64,000 bases of DNA from CAXQZM01 sp965229645 (GCA_965229645.1 OZ245893.1:3162001-3226000), one strand, 5' to 3'; numbered from the stretch's first letter, positions 33,699 to 43,001 are shown. A program made the numbers and translations. The notes: generated by a model from the letters alone, not told the origin.

Positions 33699-34838
33699 CT
33701 AAAAGGAACAGTCCTGGGCAAAGACGTCGCCATGATCGCTCAAGGCGGTTCCCACAATGCGGTTGGTCAATACCCCATCGACCTCGACAACTTCGCGAAC
33801 GTAGAAGTCTTGGATCGGGTGTTGATTGGTGTTGAAGGTAAAGTCCCCCCGCGTCGAGTCAAAATCGGCCGCTTGCAAGGCCTCGCGAAACGCCGCTGTA
33901 TCGTTCACATCGGCCGTATCAAGGGCAGCGAGAATCAAATTGGCCGTGTCGTAACCCTGCGAGGCGTAGAGCGAGGGCAAGCGGTCGTATTCGGCCTCAA
34001 ACGCCGCAACAAAGGCTTGATTGGCTGCGTTGTCGAGGTCGGGCGACCACTGGGCTGTGTTCAAAACGCCCAAAGCCGCATCGCCGACGGCGGCCAAAAT
34101 GGTTTGATCAAAGCTGAATGCGGGGCCAATTATCGGCACGTCAACGCCGCTATCGGCGTATTGCTTGAGGAAGGAGATGCCCATGCCCCCTGGCAAGAAA
34201 AAGAACAGGCTGTCCGCGTCGGAAGCGCGGATTTGGGCAATTTCGGACGCATAGTCCGACTGCCCGAGCTTTGTGAAGACCTCTTGGGTCGGTTCACCGT
34301 CAAATAAGCGCCGATAGCCGTTGAGGGCATCGACCCCCGCCGGATAGTTTGGCGCGATTAGGAACGTGTTCGTGTAGCCCAAGGTGTTGGCGTAGGCACC
34401 CGCGGCCTCGTGAATATTGTCGTTCTGCCAGGCGACGTTGAAATAGTTGGGATGGCATCCCGCCCCCGCAAGGGCGGATGGGCCCGCGTTGGGGGACAAA
34501 TAGATGATGTCCTGCGCGGTCACCGAGGGGACAACGGCCATGGCGAGGTTGGAGAAGATGAGGCCCGTCATTATATGGACCTTGTCCGACTGAACCATGC
34601 GATCTGCCAGCCGCACGGCAACGTCGGGCTTGCGCTGATCGTCCTCAACGATCACTTCGACATCATCGCGACCCGCCGCCTTGATCGCGAGTAAGAAGCC
34701 ATCGCGCATATCGACGCCCAGCCCCGCACCCCCGCCCGATAGGGTCGAGAGCATCCCAATTTTCACTGTGTCAGCGTTGGCAGGTAGGGTCGCCATCAGG
34801 GCCACGGCCGATGCCAGAGTTTTCGAAATCAGATTCAT
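33699..34838 (-). CDS. Periplasmic binding protein, Liv/aromatic-acid type
   Basis: A 379-residue type I periplasmic binding protein. The signal peptide MNLISKTLASAVALMATLPANA ends in an AxA-type site before DTVKIGMLSTLSGGG. Core segments VEVIVEDDQRKPDVAVRLADR and LFFFLPGGMGISFLKQY are typical of ABC proteins for branched-chain amino acids and aromatic acids. Two Cys residues (one in GAGCHPN, one in QDCSF at the end) may form a disulfide. It heads the Liv-type operon beside the anthranilate genes. Confidence 0.88.
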   Translation of the reverse strand: MNLISKTLASAVALMATLPANADTVKIGMLSTLSGGGAGLGVDMRDGFLLAIKAAGRDDVEVIVEDDQRKPDVAVRLADRMVQSDKVHIMTGLIFSNLAMAVVPSVTAQDIIYLSPNAGPSALAGAGCHPNYFNVAWQNDNIHEAAGAYANTLGYTNTFLIAPNYPAGVDALNGYRRLFDGEPTQEVFTKLGQSDYASEIAQIRASDADSLFFFLPGGMGISFLKQYADSGVDVPIIGPAFSFDQTILAAVGDAALGVLNTAQWSPDLDNAANQAFVAAFEAEYDRLPSLYASQGYDTANLILAALDTADVNDTAAFREALQAADFDSTRGDFTFNTNQHPIQDFYVREVVEVDGVLTNRIVGTALSDHGDVFAQDCSF

Positions 34839-35056
34839 CTTGTCCTCCCGAGTCCTTCAAAAAAAGTACGCCAAATGGAAGTTGCAGGCGCAAATGCAAA
34901 AAGGGAACGCAGCTTTGTCCCAGAGGCCAGGCTTACCAATCATTCGACGAAAGTCAATTCGCTCGGGATCATCGAGCGGCAAGATTGGACGGGCCTCCAT
35001 ATCCGCCGTGTGCGGCGAAGCCGCAGCCTCTCTTGAACTTGGGGGCAGCGGTCGCC
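34839..35056. other. Intergenic, divergent promoter region before R1 copy G
   Basis: About 220 bp between the binding-protein gene and R1 copy G. No gene seen. A small TGCGGC-GAA-GCCGCA hairpin lies at 35011-35025. No copy of the ATTTTATACTTRAA motif found in the anthranilate island is present. Confidence 0.4.
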
Positions 35057-35059
35057 TAA

Positions 35060-35266
35060 TACCAGCGGCGGTTGAAAATGACTCTTTTATTCGCTGGTTT
35101 ATTCGCTGGTATAAGGGCCGCGACTGCGGCCCCCGTAGCGGCCCCGAGAATAGCGCGAAAGCGCCTCGGGGTATAAGCGAAGGCCCCGTCGGAGGCGAAA
35201 CGCGAAGCGTTTCTGCCGTGAGACATAAAACGGCCAAAAAAGTGTCAACTTTTTTCGCCGTTGGTA
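35060..35266 (+). mobile_element. R1 element copy G
   Basis: 207 bp, TACCAGCGGC...GCCGTTGGTA, flanked by TAA (35057-35059) and TAA (35267-35269). The left stem shows a local duplication of TTTATTCGCTGG. It lies in the divergent region between the binding protein and ccmA, 42 bp before ccmA, so its terminal hairpin would sit in the ccmA leader. Confidence 0.9.
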
Positions 35267-35307
35267 TAAGCCTTGCATTGGGGGTCAAATCTGTTCAGGC
35301 GTGCACC

Positions 35308-35874
35308 ATGACGCCTCCCCCGCCTCTCCTTAGCCTGAGCGGTCTGACGCTGGTGCGCGGGACGCGGGTCTTGGTGCAAGACATGAGTCTTGAGGTTCGT
35401 GCAGGGGAGATTTGGGCGCTGGAGGGCGCCAACGGTGCGGGCAAGACAACCATCTTGCGCGCCGCTGCGGGGTTGTTTCGGCCCTTCTTGGGCCAGGTTC
35501 GACGCGCGCCGCAAACCTCCCTTCGCTACTTGGGTCATGCGTTGGCGCTGAAGCCCGAGCAGACGCCAGCCCAGGTCCTGACCGAGGACCAACTCGACCA
35601 CTGGGCGCTTTGGGATCTGGCGGATCTGCCGATGCGGCATTTGTCGGCGGGCCAGTGCAAGCGGGTAGCCTTGGCGCACCGCTGCCGCCCAGGGGCGCTG
35701 CTATGGATTTTTGACGAGCCCTTGGCAAACTTGGACCAGCGGCAACAAGCGCGCTTTAAGGCCTTGCTGCGCGACCAGGCCCGCGCGGGCGGCGCGGCGC
35801 TGGTCAGTGTCCATGCCGCTGTCTTAGGCGGGCATCGCCTGACGATTGAGGAGGGAAGGGTGCTTCATGTTTAA
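35308..35874 (+). CDS. ccmA: Cytochrome c biogenesis ABC ATPase CcmA
   Basis: A 188-residue ATPase of the CcmAB(CD) complex that releases haem-loaded CcmE. Walker A GANGAGKTT, signature LSAGQCKRVALA, Walker B LLWIFDEPLANLD; the LSAGQ signature and short length are typical of CcmA. The start at 35308 removes an upstream extension that would read through the R1 element. It overlaps ccmB by 8 bp. Confidence 0.88.
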   Translation: MTPPPPLLSLSGLTLVRGTRVLVQDMSLEVRAGEIWALEGANGAGKTTILRAAAGLFRPFLGQVRRAPQTSLRYLGHALALKPEQTPAQVLTEDQLDHWALWDLADLPMRHLSAGQCKRVALAHRCRPGALLWIFDEPLANLDQRQQARFKALLRDQARAGGAALVSVHAAVLGGHRLTIEEGRVLHV

Positions 35875-36469
35875 CCGTGCGATCCCCAAAGCCCCGTGGT
35901 TGCCTCCCTTAACCCTGCTGTTCCTGGGCGTGCTGGCGCTCATCGTCTTTTCGGGGGTTCTCGACGGGGTGGCGGCGCACCTGCAGGCGCAGAGTCTCGG
36001 GACGGTGTTTTGGTTGCTCCTCTTTGCCATGCTGGCGCAGGACGCTGCCAATTTGTGGCAGGAAGACGCGGCCGATGGCACACTCGACCAAGCCTATTTG
36101 GCAGCGGGGAGTTACATTCCCGTTCTGATCCGCGCGTACCTTGGACAGATCGTCGGCGTCTTCGTGCCTTTGGCGGCTGTATTCCTGGGTCTGTGGGCCT
36201 TGGGGGCGAAGGGTGACTATCCCTGGGCAAGCCTCCTGGGGCTCGCGTTGCCCGTAACCGCGCTTCGCCTCCTGTCGAGTGCCCTCGGGCTTACCCTTGC
36301 ACCCAGGTTTGGGGTGGGCAGCCTGGTGTTTTTGGCCCTTGCCAGCCTGTTCTTCTGTCTATGCGTTGCGGGGCGGGCGGACTTGGTTTGGGCCTTGGGC
36401 CTGATTTTCACGCCGCTTTGCTTGGCTTTGGCGCCGCTTGCCTTGTCTCTCAGCCATCAATCGCGCTAA
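35867..36469 (+). CDS. ccmB: Cytochrome c biogenesis permease CcmB
   Basis: A 200-residue inner-membrane protein with six hydrophobic segments; LWQEDAADGTLDQAYLAAGS is the family motif (compare the FxED-x-x-DGSL-D pattern of CcmB) after the second helix. It overlaps ccmA. The usual next genes (ccmC, ccmD, ccmG) are absent; an amino-acid ABC ATPase starts 9 bp later instead. Confidence 0.82.
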   Translation: MFNRAIPKAPWLPPLTLLFLGVLALIVFSGVLDGVAAHLQAQSLGTVFWLLLFAMLAQDAANLWQEDAADGTLDQAYLAAGSYIPVLIRAYLGQIVGVFVPLAAVFLGLWALGAKGDYPWASLLGLALPVTALRLLSSALGLTLAPRFGVGSLVFLALASLFFCLCVAGRADLVWALGLIFTPLCLALAPLALSLSHQSR

Positions 36470-36478
36470 ACCCCCGCT

Positions 36479-37246
36479 ATGTGCGCCGACGTCCCGCCCA
36501 TTGTTCTGAAGGGGATCCAGAAGTCCTTTGGGGACACCCCAGTTCTGCGCGGCGTCGATTTGTGCGCCGCGCGTGGGCAGGTTATTTCCATCATCGGGTC
36601 CTCGGGCTCGGGGAAGTCCACTTTGTTGCGTTGTGCCAATTTGTTGGAAATTCCTGAGGCGGGGGACATAAGTTTGGCGGGCGAGGCCATCGCCTTCGTC
36701 GGGGAGGGGGCCGAACGTCGCCCCGCCTCCGCTGAGCAAGTGCGCCAGGCGCGGATGCGCCTTGGTATGGTATTTCAATCGTTCAATTTGTGGGCGCACC
36801 GCACCGTGCTGCAAAACGCCACCGAGGCGCCGATTTACGTGCTGGGCCTTGATCGCGCCCGCGCGGAATCGCGGGCGCGCGCCTTACTGGATCAGGTCGG
36901 CCTCGGTGACATGGCAGGGGCCTATCCCCACCAACTCTCGGGCGGGCAGCAGCAACGTGCCGCCATCGCCCGAGCCCTGGCCATTGACCCGCTGGCGCTC
37001 TTGTTCGATGAGCCTACCTCTGCCCTCGACCCTGAATTGGAGGTGGAGGTGCTCAAGGTCATTCGCCAGTTGGCGCGCGAGGGGCGAACCATGTTGCTGG
37101 TGACCCATGATATGTCGTTCGCCCGCGAGGTTTCGGATCAAGTCGTGTTTTTGCATCAGGGCAAGATCGAGGCCCAAGGCCCCCCTGCCCATATGTTCGA
37201 GGCCCCGAAAACAGAGCGCTTGCGACAATTTCTAAATCCGTCATAA
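36479..37246 (+). CDS. Polar amino-acid ABC transporter ATPase (HisP/GlnQ family)
   Basis: A 255-residue ATPase: Walker A GSSGSGKSTLLRC, Q-loop MVFQSFNLWAHRTV, signature LSGGQQQRAAIARAL, Walker B ALLFDEPTSALDPE, switch VTHDMSFAREV. The insert after Walker A (VGEGAERRPASAEQVRQ) fits the HisP/ArtP-type subgroup for basic amino acids and opines. It is followed by its binding protein and, after R1 copy H, by two permeases. Confidence 0.92.
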   Translation: MCADVPPIVLKGIQKSFGDTPVLRGVDLCAARGQVISIIGSSGSGKSTLLRCANLLEIPEAGDISLAGEAIAFVGEGAERRPASAEQVRQARMRLGMVFQSFNLWAHRTVLQNATEAPIYVLGLDRARAESRARALLDQVGLGDMAGAYPHQLSGGQQQRAAIARALAIDPLALLFDEPTSALDPELEVEVLKVIRQLAREGRTMLLVTHDMSFAREVSDQVVFLHQGKIEAQGPPAHMFEAPKTERLRQFLNPS

Positions 37247-37327
37247 GCGACGTGCGCCGCTGGCACCTGTCTTGGCGCGTGGGCAAGTTGGCTTGCCCCC
37301 AAACCATAGCAAAGGGAGAATTTCGCA

Positions 37328-38074
37328 ATGAAGAACTTGTTGATGGGCGCCTCTGCCCTCGTAACCGCCGCAGTTGGCAGCACCGTCGCGCACGCGGATA
37401 CGGTAAAATTGGCAACAGAGGGGGCCTACGCCCCTTGGAATTTCATCAACGATGCGGGCGAGCTGGCGGGTTTTGAGATCGATTTGGGCAACGAGTTGTG
37501 CGCGCGCGCCGAACTGGAATGCGAATGGGTGATCAACGAATGGGATTCCATCATTCCCAATTTGGTCGCGGGCAACTACGACACCATTATCGCGGGCATG
37601 TCCATCACCGCAGAACGTGAAGAATTGATCGACTTCACCCAGGACTATTACCCGCCTGACCCGTCGCGCTGGGTTGCAACATCCGATTTGGGCGCCATGG
37701 TCGATCCTGCGGGAATGACCGTGGGGGTGCAAGGCGCGACCATGCAGGCGGCTTGGGTTCATGATAATTTGGGCGACGCCGTCACCCTAAAGGAATACGC
37801 GACAGCCGATGAATCCATGGCCGATCTCGGCGCGGGCGTTGTTGATCTGGTGCTGGCAGACAGGGGCTATTTGACGCCGTTCGTGGATGGGGAAAACGTT
37901 TTTTTCGTCGGGAACTCGATCCTCATCGGCGGCGGGGTCGGCATGGGGCTGCGCGAAACCGACAGTGAATTGAAGGCGACCATGAATGCTGCCATTCAAT
38001 CGGTCAAGGCGGACGGAACGCTCGATGCTCTGATCGCCAAGTATTTTGACGTTGGGCCCTTTTACGGGGACTAA
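37328..38074 (+). CDS. Polar amino-acid ABC transporter substrate-binding protein
   Basis: A 248-residue type II binding protein (SBP_bac_3). The signal peptide MKNLLMGASALVTAAVGSTVAHA ends in AHA before DTVKLATEGAYAPWNF; then GFEIDLGNELCARA, DSIIPNLVAGNYDTIIAGMS and ITAEREELIDFTQDYY are family landmarks. Ligand probably a basic or polar amino acid. AGGGAG precedes the ATG. Its TAA stop is the left flank of R1 copy H. Confidence 0.9.
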   Translation: MKNLLMGASALVTAAVGSTVAHADTVKLATEGAYAPWNFINDAGELAGFEIDLGNELCARAELECEWVINEWDSIIPNLVAGNYDTIIAGMSITAEREELIDFTQDYYPPDPSRWVATSDLGAMVDPAGMTVGVQGATMQAAWVHDNLGDAVTLKEYATADESMADLGAGVVDLVLADRGYLTPFVDGENVFFVGNSILIGGGVGMGLRETDSELKATMNAAIQSVKADGTLDALIAKYFDVGPFYGD

Positions 38075-38317
38075 TACCAGCGGCGATTGAAAATGACCCT
38101 TTTATTCGCTGGTATTAGGGCCGCGACTGCGGCCCCCGCAGCGGGCTCCAAGCCCGAAGGGCGCAGGGAACGCCCGCGCTCCAAACGCGCGGCCCCGAGA
38201 AGAGCGGACACGCGCCTCGGGGTGCAAGCGAAGGCCCCGTCGGAGGCGAAACGCGAAGCGTTTCTGCCGTGAGACACAAAACGGCCCAAAAAACGTCAGT
38301 TTTTGGGGCCGTTGGTA
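38075..38317 (+). mobile_element. R1 element copy H, inside the amino-acid ABC operon
   Basis: 243 bp, TACCAGCGGC...GCCGTTGGTA, left flank TAA (stop of the binding protein), right flank CAA (one mismatch). It carries one 48-bp module. The final hairpin has AAAAAAC-GTCA-GTTTTTG, a paired change against the AAAAAAGT/ACTTTTTT form of other copies. It separates the binding-protein gene from the two permease genes, so it may reduce permease expression. Confidence 0.88.
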
Positions 38318-38444
38318 CAAGGTCATGCGCCGATAAACTGATCATTCTAGTGGATGTAGGTGGAGGCCCCCGCCCCCACCAAAACGGATTCTGGCGAACA
38401 AGGGCGCGGGTATCCCTTGGGATGATATAGATCATAGACCTTGC

Positions 38445-39299
38445 ATGTGGGATGGGTTCTTGAGCCTCTGGTCGCCCGAGTGGCAGGATTTTTTCGCCTA
38501 CATCGCTGGGGGCAAGCACCAAGCTTTTTATCGGTCCTTCGCCCTCATTCCGCTCGTGACCCTGGTGGGGGCGATCATCGCCTTGGTTTTTGGTTTCCTC
38601 GGGGCCGCCGCTTCGCGGGCGCGCAGTTGGGCAATTTCAGGGTTAGCGCGGCTCTACATCAATATGGTTCGGGGTATTCCCGACGTCTTGTTTTTCGTGT
38701 TCTTTCCCTTGGCCCTCAGTTTGATCATTAAGATCGTGCGGACCTGGGCCTTGTGCGATGCGGGCACGCCCCTATTCGACGGGATCAATTTTGTGGGCTG
38801 CCCTGCGTCGAGCTTTTTGAGCTCGCCCAATTCAGGTGTGGCCTTTGCCTACAACTTGGGCGTGGCTTGCCTGTCGTTCGGTTTGGTGTTTGGGGCCTAC
38901 GCCGCGCACGTGATTCGCGGCGCGCTCGATGCGGTTCCCACAGCGCAGATTGAGACGGCGCGGGCGTTCGGGTTTCGGCCAGGGCAGATTTTTTGGCGCG
39001 TGCAAGTGCCGCTCATGTGGGGTTACGCCTGGGCGGGACTGACCAACATTTGGATGCTGATGATCAAGGCCACCTCCCTCCTGTCTCTTTTGGGGATCCA
39101 GGAGGCGGTTTGGTGGGCGACGGCCCAACTGGGACCGCCGCAGTTGCGAACCTTCGTCGGTTATGTGCACGGCGATTGGACGGTGTTTTACTTGGGCCTC
39201 CTGCTGGTATTCTATTTCTGCTTCACCTACGCATCTGAGGTGGGTTTTGCCTGGGGCAGGCGGCGCTTGGGCGCGGGGATGGTCGGGCTCGGTTCATGA
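38445..39299 (+). CDS. Amino-acid ABC transporter permease (HisQ-like)
   Basis: A 284-residue permease with the EAA-like motif TAQIETARAFGFRPGQIFWRV preceded by RGALDAVP and followed by LMWGYAWAGLTNIWMLM. It is longer than usual because of an insertion (about 95-140, containing two Cys) between the second and third helices. It follows a 127-bp gap after R1 copy H and overlaps the next permease gene (ATGA). Confidence 0.88.
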   Translation: MWDGFLSLWSPEWQDFFAYIAGGKHQAFYRSFALIPLVTLVGAIIALVFGFLGAAASRARSWAISGLARLYINMVRGIPDVLFFVFFPLALSLIIKIVRTWALCDAGTPLFDGINFVGCPASSFLSSPNSGVAFAYNLGVACLSFGLVFGAYAAHVIRGALDAVPTAQIETARAFGFRPGQIFWRVQVPLMWGYAWAGLTNIWMLMIKATSLLSLLGIQEAVWWATAQLGPPQLRTFVGYVHGDWTVFYLGLLLVFYFCFTYASEVGFAWGRRRLGAGMVGLGS

Positions 39300-40051
39300 T
39301 CGAGATCTTTCTTACCTACCTTTGGGCGGCGCGGGTGAACCTCTACTTCGCGGTGCTGGCCTTGCCGCTGGGCTTTGTTTTCGCGGTCGGCTTGGCCTTA
39401 GGCATGACCTGGGCGCGCAGCCCGATCCGCGCCCTGATCCGCGCTTACGTCTATTGTTTTCGCGGCTCGCCCCTCTTCATTCAACTCTACTTCTTCTACT
39501 ACCTTGTGCGGGCCACGGGTCTGCACACGGTGCAGGTGGAGGGGGAACGAGTCTTTGCCCTGATCCTCGATGCCTTGGTTTTGGCGCCGCTGGTTCTTTT
39601 GCTCAATACTGCGGCTTACTCTGCTGTGATCTTTGCAGGGGCGCTGCAGGCGGTGCCGCGCGGGGATCTGGAGGCGGCGGAGGCCTTCGGCTTTTCTAGG
39701 CGGCAGAAATTTTGGCGAATCCTGTGGCCGTCCATGCTGCGCCTTGCTTGGCCCGCCTATACGAATGAGGCCATGTTCTTGTTCCTGTCCACGGCGCTTG
39801 TCTACGCCACCATCCCCGTCACCTCGCGCCCTGGCGGGGCCAATGTCAAAGACGTAATGGTAACGGCCAACGATGTCATGGAAACAACCTTTAACCCCTT
39901 TGCCGCCTATTTGCCCGCCATGGCGGTCTTTATCGTCCTGTCCCTCCTGATCTTTTTCCTATTTGGGCTGGTCAATCGGCGCTTGAACAGGCATTTAGGG
40001 GCGGCGGGGACGAGGCCGCGCTTGCGGTTTCGCCCAAATTTCATTCGTTAA
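39296..40051 (+). CDS. Amino-acid ABC transporter permease (HisM-like)
   Basis: A 251-residue permease: CFRGSPLFIQLYFFYYL is the typical N-terminal family motif (RGxPxxxQL); the EAA loop reads AVPRGDLEAAEAFGFSRRQ. Five or six hydrophobic segments. It pairs with the HisQ-like permease to form the channel for the ATPase and binding protein encoded upstream. Confidence 0.88.
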   Translation: MIEIFLTYLWAARVNLYFAVLALPLGFVFAVGLALGMTWARSPIRALIRAYVYCFRGSPLFIQLYFFYYLVRATGLHTVQVEGERVFALILDALVLAPLVLLLNTAAYSAVIFAGALQAVPRGDLEAAEAFGFSRRQKFWRILWPSMLRLAWPAYTNEAMFLFLSTALVYATIPVTSRPGGANVKDVMVTANDVMETTFNPFAAYLPAMAVFIVLSLLIFFLFGLVNRRLNRHLGAAGTRPRLRFRPNFIR

Positions 40052-40060
40052 GAGGTGTCC

Positions 40061-40348
40061 ATGGACTTGCTTGGGAACACATTGGACTGGTTGATCAATT
40101 TAGCTGCCAACCTGTTTGTCTTTGGGTTGTTGGCCCTGATCCTCATTCAACTTTTGATCCAGTTTGAGATTATTCCACGCCACAACCAACCCGCACGCCA
40201 GGTTTGGGGCCAGTTGGCACGATTGTATGAGCCTTTGCTGCGCCCCTTGCGGCAGGCTTTGCCTTTGCTTGGCGGGTTTGATCTCTCGCCCATGGTCTTG
40301 ATTTTCATCGTCCATATTTTGCGGCAGATTCTGATTCAGATCCTCTAA
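40061..40348 (+). CDS. YggT-family membrane protein
   Basis: A 95-residue protein with two hydrophobic helices (LFVFGLLALILIQLLIQFEI and VLIFIVHILRQILIQIL) around the family motif YEPLLRPLRQALPLLGGFDLS. YggT proteins are linked with cell shape and osmotic response in some bacteria, but the biochemical role is unclear. The ATG at 40061 has AGAGG 5 bp before it; a GTG at 40055 is the alternative. The helicase gene follows after 13 bp. Confidence 0.8.
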   Translation: MDLLGNTLDWLINLAANLFVFGLLALILIQLLIQFEIIPRHNQPARQVWGQLARLYEPLLRPLRQALPLLGGFDLSPMVLIFIVHILRQILIQIL

Positions 40349-40361
40349 ACCTTCGGGCCGC

Positions 40362-43001
40362 ATGTCCCACCTCGTCGCCCTTTTGGGGCCCACCAATACG
40401 GGCAAGACCTACGCAGCGATGGAGCGCATGTTGGCCCATCAAGCGGGCATCATGGGCTTTCCCCTGCGCTTGCTAGCGCGGGAGAATTACGACAAAGCCG
40501 TGCGCCTCAAGGGCGCGGACCAGGTCGCCCTGATTACAGGCGAGGAGAAGATTGTGCCAGCGCGGGCGCGATTTTACATGTGCACCGTGGAGTCCATGCC
40601 CCTTGATTTGGACGTGGACTTTGTCGCGGTGGACGAAATCCAACTGGCCGCCGACCCCGAGCGCGGCCATGTGTTCACCGATCGATTGCTCCATCGGCGC
40701 GGCACGCACGAAACCATGTTTTTGGGCGCGGCGACCATCGCGCCCTTGCTGCGCCGTGTCTTGCCCGAGGTCGAGATTCGCACGCAGCCGCGGTTTTCGA
40801 CCCTGTCGTACCAGGCACCGATCAAGGTCAGCCGCCTGCCGCCCCGATCCGCCTTGATCGTTTTCAGCGCCGCGCAAGTCTATGAGATGGCGGAGTTTTT
40901 GCGCGTGCATCGCGGCGGCTGCGCCGTGGTCCTGGGTGCCCTGAGCCCGCGGACCCGCAATGCCCAGGTCCAGATGTACCAGTCGGGCGAGGTGGACTAC
41001 CTGGTCGGCACCGACGCCATTGGCATGGGGTTGAACCTGGATTTGAACCATGTCACCTTCGCCAAGTTGCGGAAATACGACGGGCGGCACCCGCGCGCCT
41101 TGCGGCCCGAGGAAATCGGCCAGATCGCGGGCCGGGCGGGGCGGCATCAACGCGACGGTAGCTTTTCGACCACGCCCGAGGCGGGGGGCCTGGACGATGC
41201 CATGGTTTCCATGGTCGAAAACCATAGCTACGCCCCCTTGCGCCGCCTTAACTGGCGCAACCCAAATTTGCGCTTTGACAGTTTGAGCGCCCTGCGCTTG
41301 TCGCTCGAGACCTTGCCCACGGACCCAAATTTGCAACGCCTGCGCCTCGCGGACGATCAAGTGGCCCTCGAGGCCCTGACCAAGGAGGCGTCGGTGCTGG
41401 AGCTGTGCAGGTCCCCCGCCGCCGTGCGGCTCTTGTGGGACGTGTGCCAAATCCCCGACTTTCACAAGTCTTTGACCGACCAACATCATAGCCTACAGCT
41501 GTCTCTGTTCGGTCATCTAATCCGCGATGGGCAGCTGCCGACAGCGCTGGTCGAGGAACAGATTGAACGCCTCAATAAGGACAGCGGTGACCTCGACACG
41601 TTGGTCAACCGCATTGCTGCTATCCGCACCTGGGCCTATATCACCCATCGCGGCGACTGGGTGGCGCAATCGGATGCCTGGGCCGCACGTGCCCGGGCGG
41701 TGGATGACATCTTGTCCGATGCGTTGCATAAGCGCTTAACGCAGCGATTCGTGGACCGTCGAGCGGCCTTACTGGTCCAAAAGTTACAGCGCGGGGGACC
41801 CCTAATGTGTGAAATCGGTGACAAGGGCGAGGTCAAAGTCGAGGGCACGGCGGTCGGTACGCTGACGGGCCTGACCTTTGTGCCCGACCCGTCGGGGTCG
41901 GCGGGCGACCAGGCGGCCCTGCTGACCGCGGCGCGGCGCAGCCTTGGCCCTGCGGTTCAGGCCCGTCTGGTACAGCTCGAGGCCGATAATGACGGGGCGT
42001 TTCGCCTGGACTTGGCGGGGGTCTTACGTTGGCGCGAGGCGCCCGTCGCGCGCTTGACCAAGGGACCCACCTTGTGGGCGCCCGAGATTCGCGTCGATGC
42101 CAATGAATTTCTTGATCAGGCGCAGGAGGCGCGCCTGGCCGCCCGCTTGGCCCCTTGGCTACGGGCGTTTTTGCGCAACCGCCTTGCCCCCTTCCACGCG
42201 CTGCAGGACCCACGCTTGACGGGCGCGCTAAAAGGCTTGGCCTATCAAATGTGGGAAGACGGCGGCCTAATCCTGCGCCCCGACCGAGCAACGGTTGAGG
42301 CTTTGACCGAAACCGACAAGGCGCTGATGGCAGAACTAAAAATTCACATGACGCGCCGCGCGCTGTTCGTTCGTTCGGTCTTCAACCCCAAAATTTGGGG
42401 GGTGCGGGCCCTGCTTTGGGCCTTGTTTCATGGGCAGGCGGAGGCCCCAGCTGTGCCGTCCACAACCCAGAGTTCGATCACCAACTTCGGCGCGTTCAAG
42501 GGGGTACAGGCTTACCTGCGTCAATTCGGATTTTTGACCTTCGCCGAGCGGGGGCAAAGCCCCGTCCATGTGCGCGCCGATGGGTTCGACCGATTGGAGG
42601 CCAAGCTCTACGCTCTTTACAAGAATGGCCAAGACGGCGTGTTTGCCTTACCAGAGGACATAGGGCAGCCACTAGGATTGGAAGGGGGGGCCTTGACGAC
42701 GATTCTGACCGCTTGCGGCTATGAACCGACCGAAAAGCCTGAGGGGCATGCGGGCGAAGGGCTGTTCTATCGTCGCAGGGCGTCCAAACGCCCCGCCCGA
42801 CCGCGCGCCGAGACCAGCCATAAGGCCGCGCCGACGCGCGGCCAAGCGCCAAAAGCTGCCAAGTCGTCCCGACCTGCAAAGGCCGCCAAATCAGGTTCTG
42901 CCCGTGGGTCTGCTAAGTCAAGCAAGGCCCCCAAAGCGGAGGTGCCCAACCCCCATAGCCCCTTCGCGGTTTTGGCGGCCTTAAAGACCAAAGATGGCTG
43001 A
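40362..43001 (+). CDS. Suv3-like DExH/D-box RNA helicase
   Basis: An 879-residue helicase like mitochondrial Suv3, common in alphaproteobacteria. Walker A GPTNTGKT (residues 9-16), motif II DEIQ (about 92), motif VI QIAGRAGRHQRDG. The conserved core (1-330) is followed by a long helical region and a C-terminal tail (about 800-865) rich in Ala, Lys, Pro and Ser, likely disordered and RNA-binding. A role in RNA turnover is inferred from the family. It overlaps the S4 gene by 8 bp. Confidence 0.9.
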   Translation: MSHLVALLGPTNTGKTYAAMERMLAHQAGIMGFPLRLLARENYDKAVRLKGADQVALITGEEKIVPARARFYMCTVESMPLDLDVDFVAVDEIQLAADPERGHVFTDRLLHRRGTHETMFLGAATIAPLLRRVLPEVEIRTQPRFSTLSYQAPIKVSRLPPRSALIVFSAAQVYEMAEFLRVHRGGCAVVLGALSPRTRNAQVQMYQSGEVDYLVGTDAIGMGLNLDLNHVTFAKLRKYDGRHPRALRPEEIGQIAGRAGRHQRDGSFSTTPEAGGLDDAMVSMVENHSYAPLRRLNWRNPNLRFDSLSALRLSLETLPTDPNLQRLRLADDQVALEALTKEASVLELCRSPAAVRLLWDVCQIPDFHKSLTDQHHSLQLSLFGHLIRDGQLPTALVEEQIERLNKDSGDLDTLVNRIAAIRTWAYITHRGDWVAQSDAWAARARAVDDILSDALHKRLTQRFVDRRAALLVQKLQRGGPLMCEIGDKGEVKVEGTAVGTLTGLTFVPDPSGSAGDQAALLTAARRSLGPAVQARLVQLEADNDGAFRLDLAGVLRWREAPVARLTKGPTLWAPEIRVDANEFLDQAQEARLAARLAPWLRAFLRNRLAPFHALQDPRLTGALKGLAYQMWEDGGLILRPDRATVEALTETDKALMAELKIHMTRRALFVRSVFNPKIWGVRALLWALFHGQAEAPAVPSTTQSSITNFGAFKGVQAYLRQFGFLTFAERGQSPVHVRADGFDRLEAKLYALYKNGQDGVFALPEDIGQPLGLEGGALTTILTACGYEPTEKPEGHAGEGLFYRRRASKRPARPRAETSHKAAPTRGQAPKAAKSSRPAKAAKSGSARGSAKSSKAPKAEVPNPHSPFAVLAALKTKDG

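Noticed and set aside
34681..35307. Long N-terminal extension of CcmA
   Set aside because: It would read antisense into the binding-protein gene and through R1 copy G; CcmA begins at 35308 by family length.
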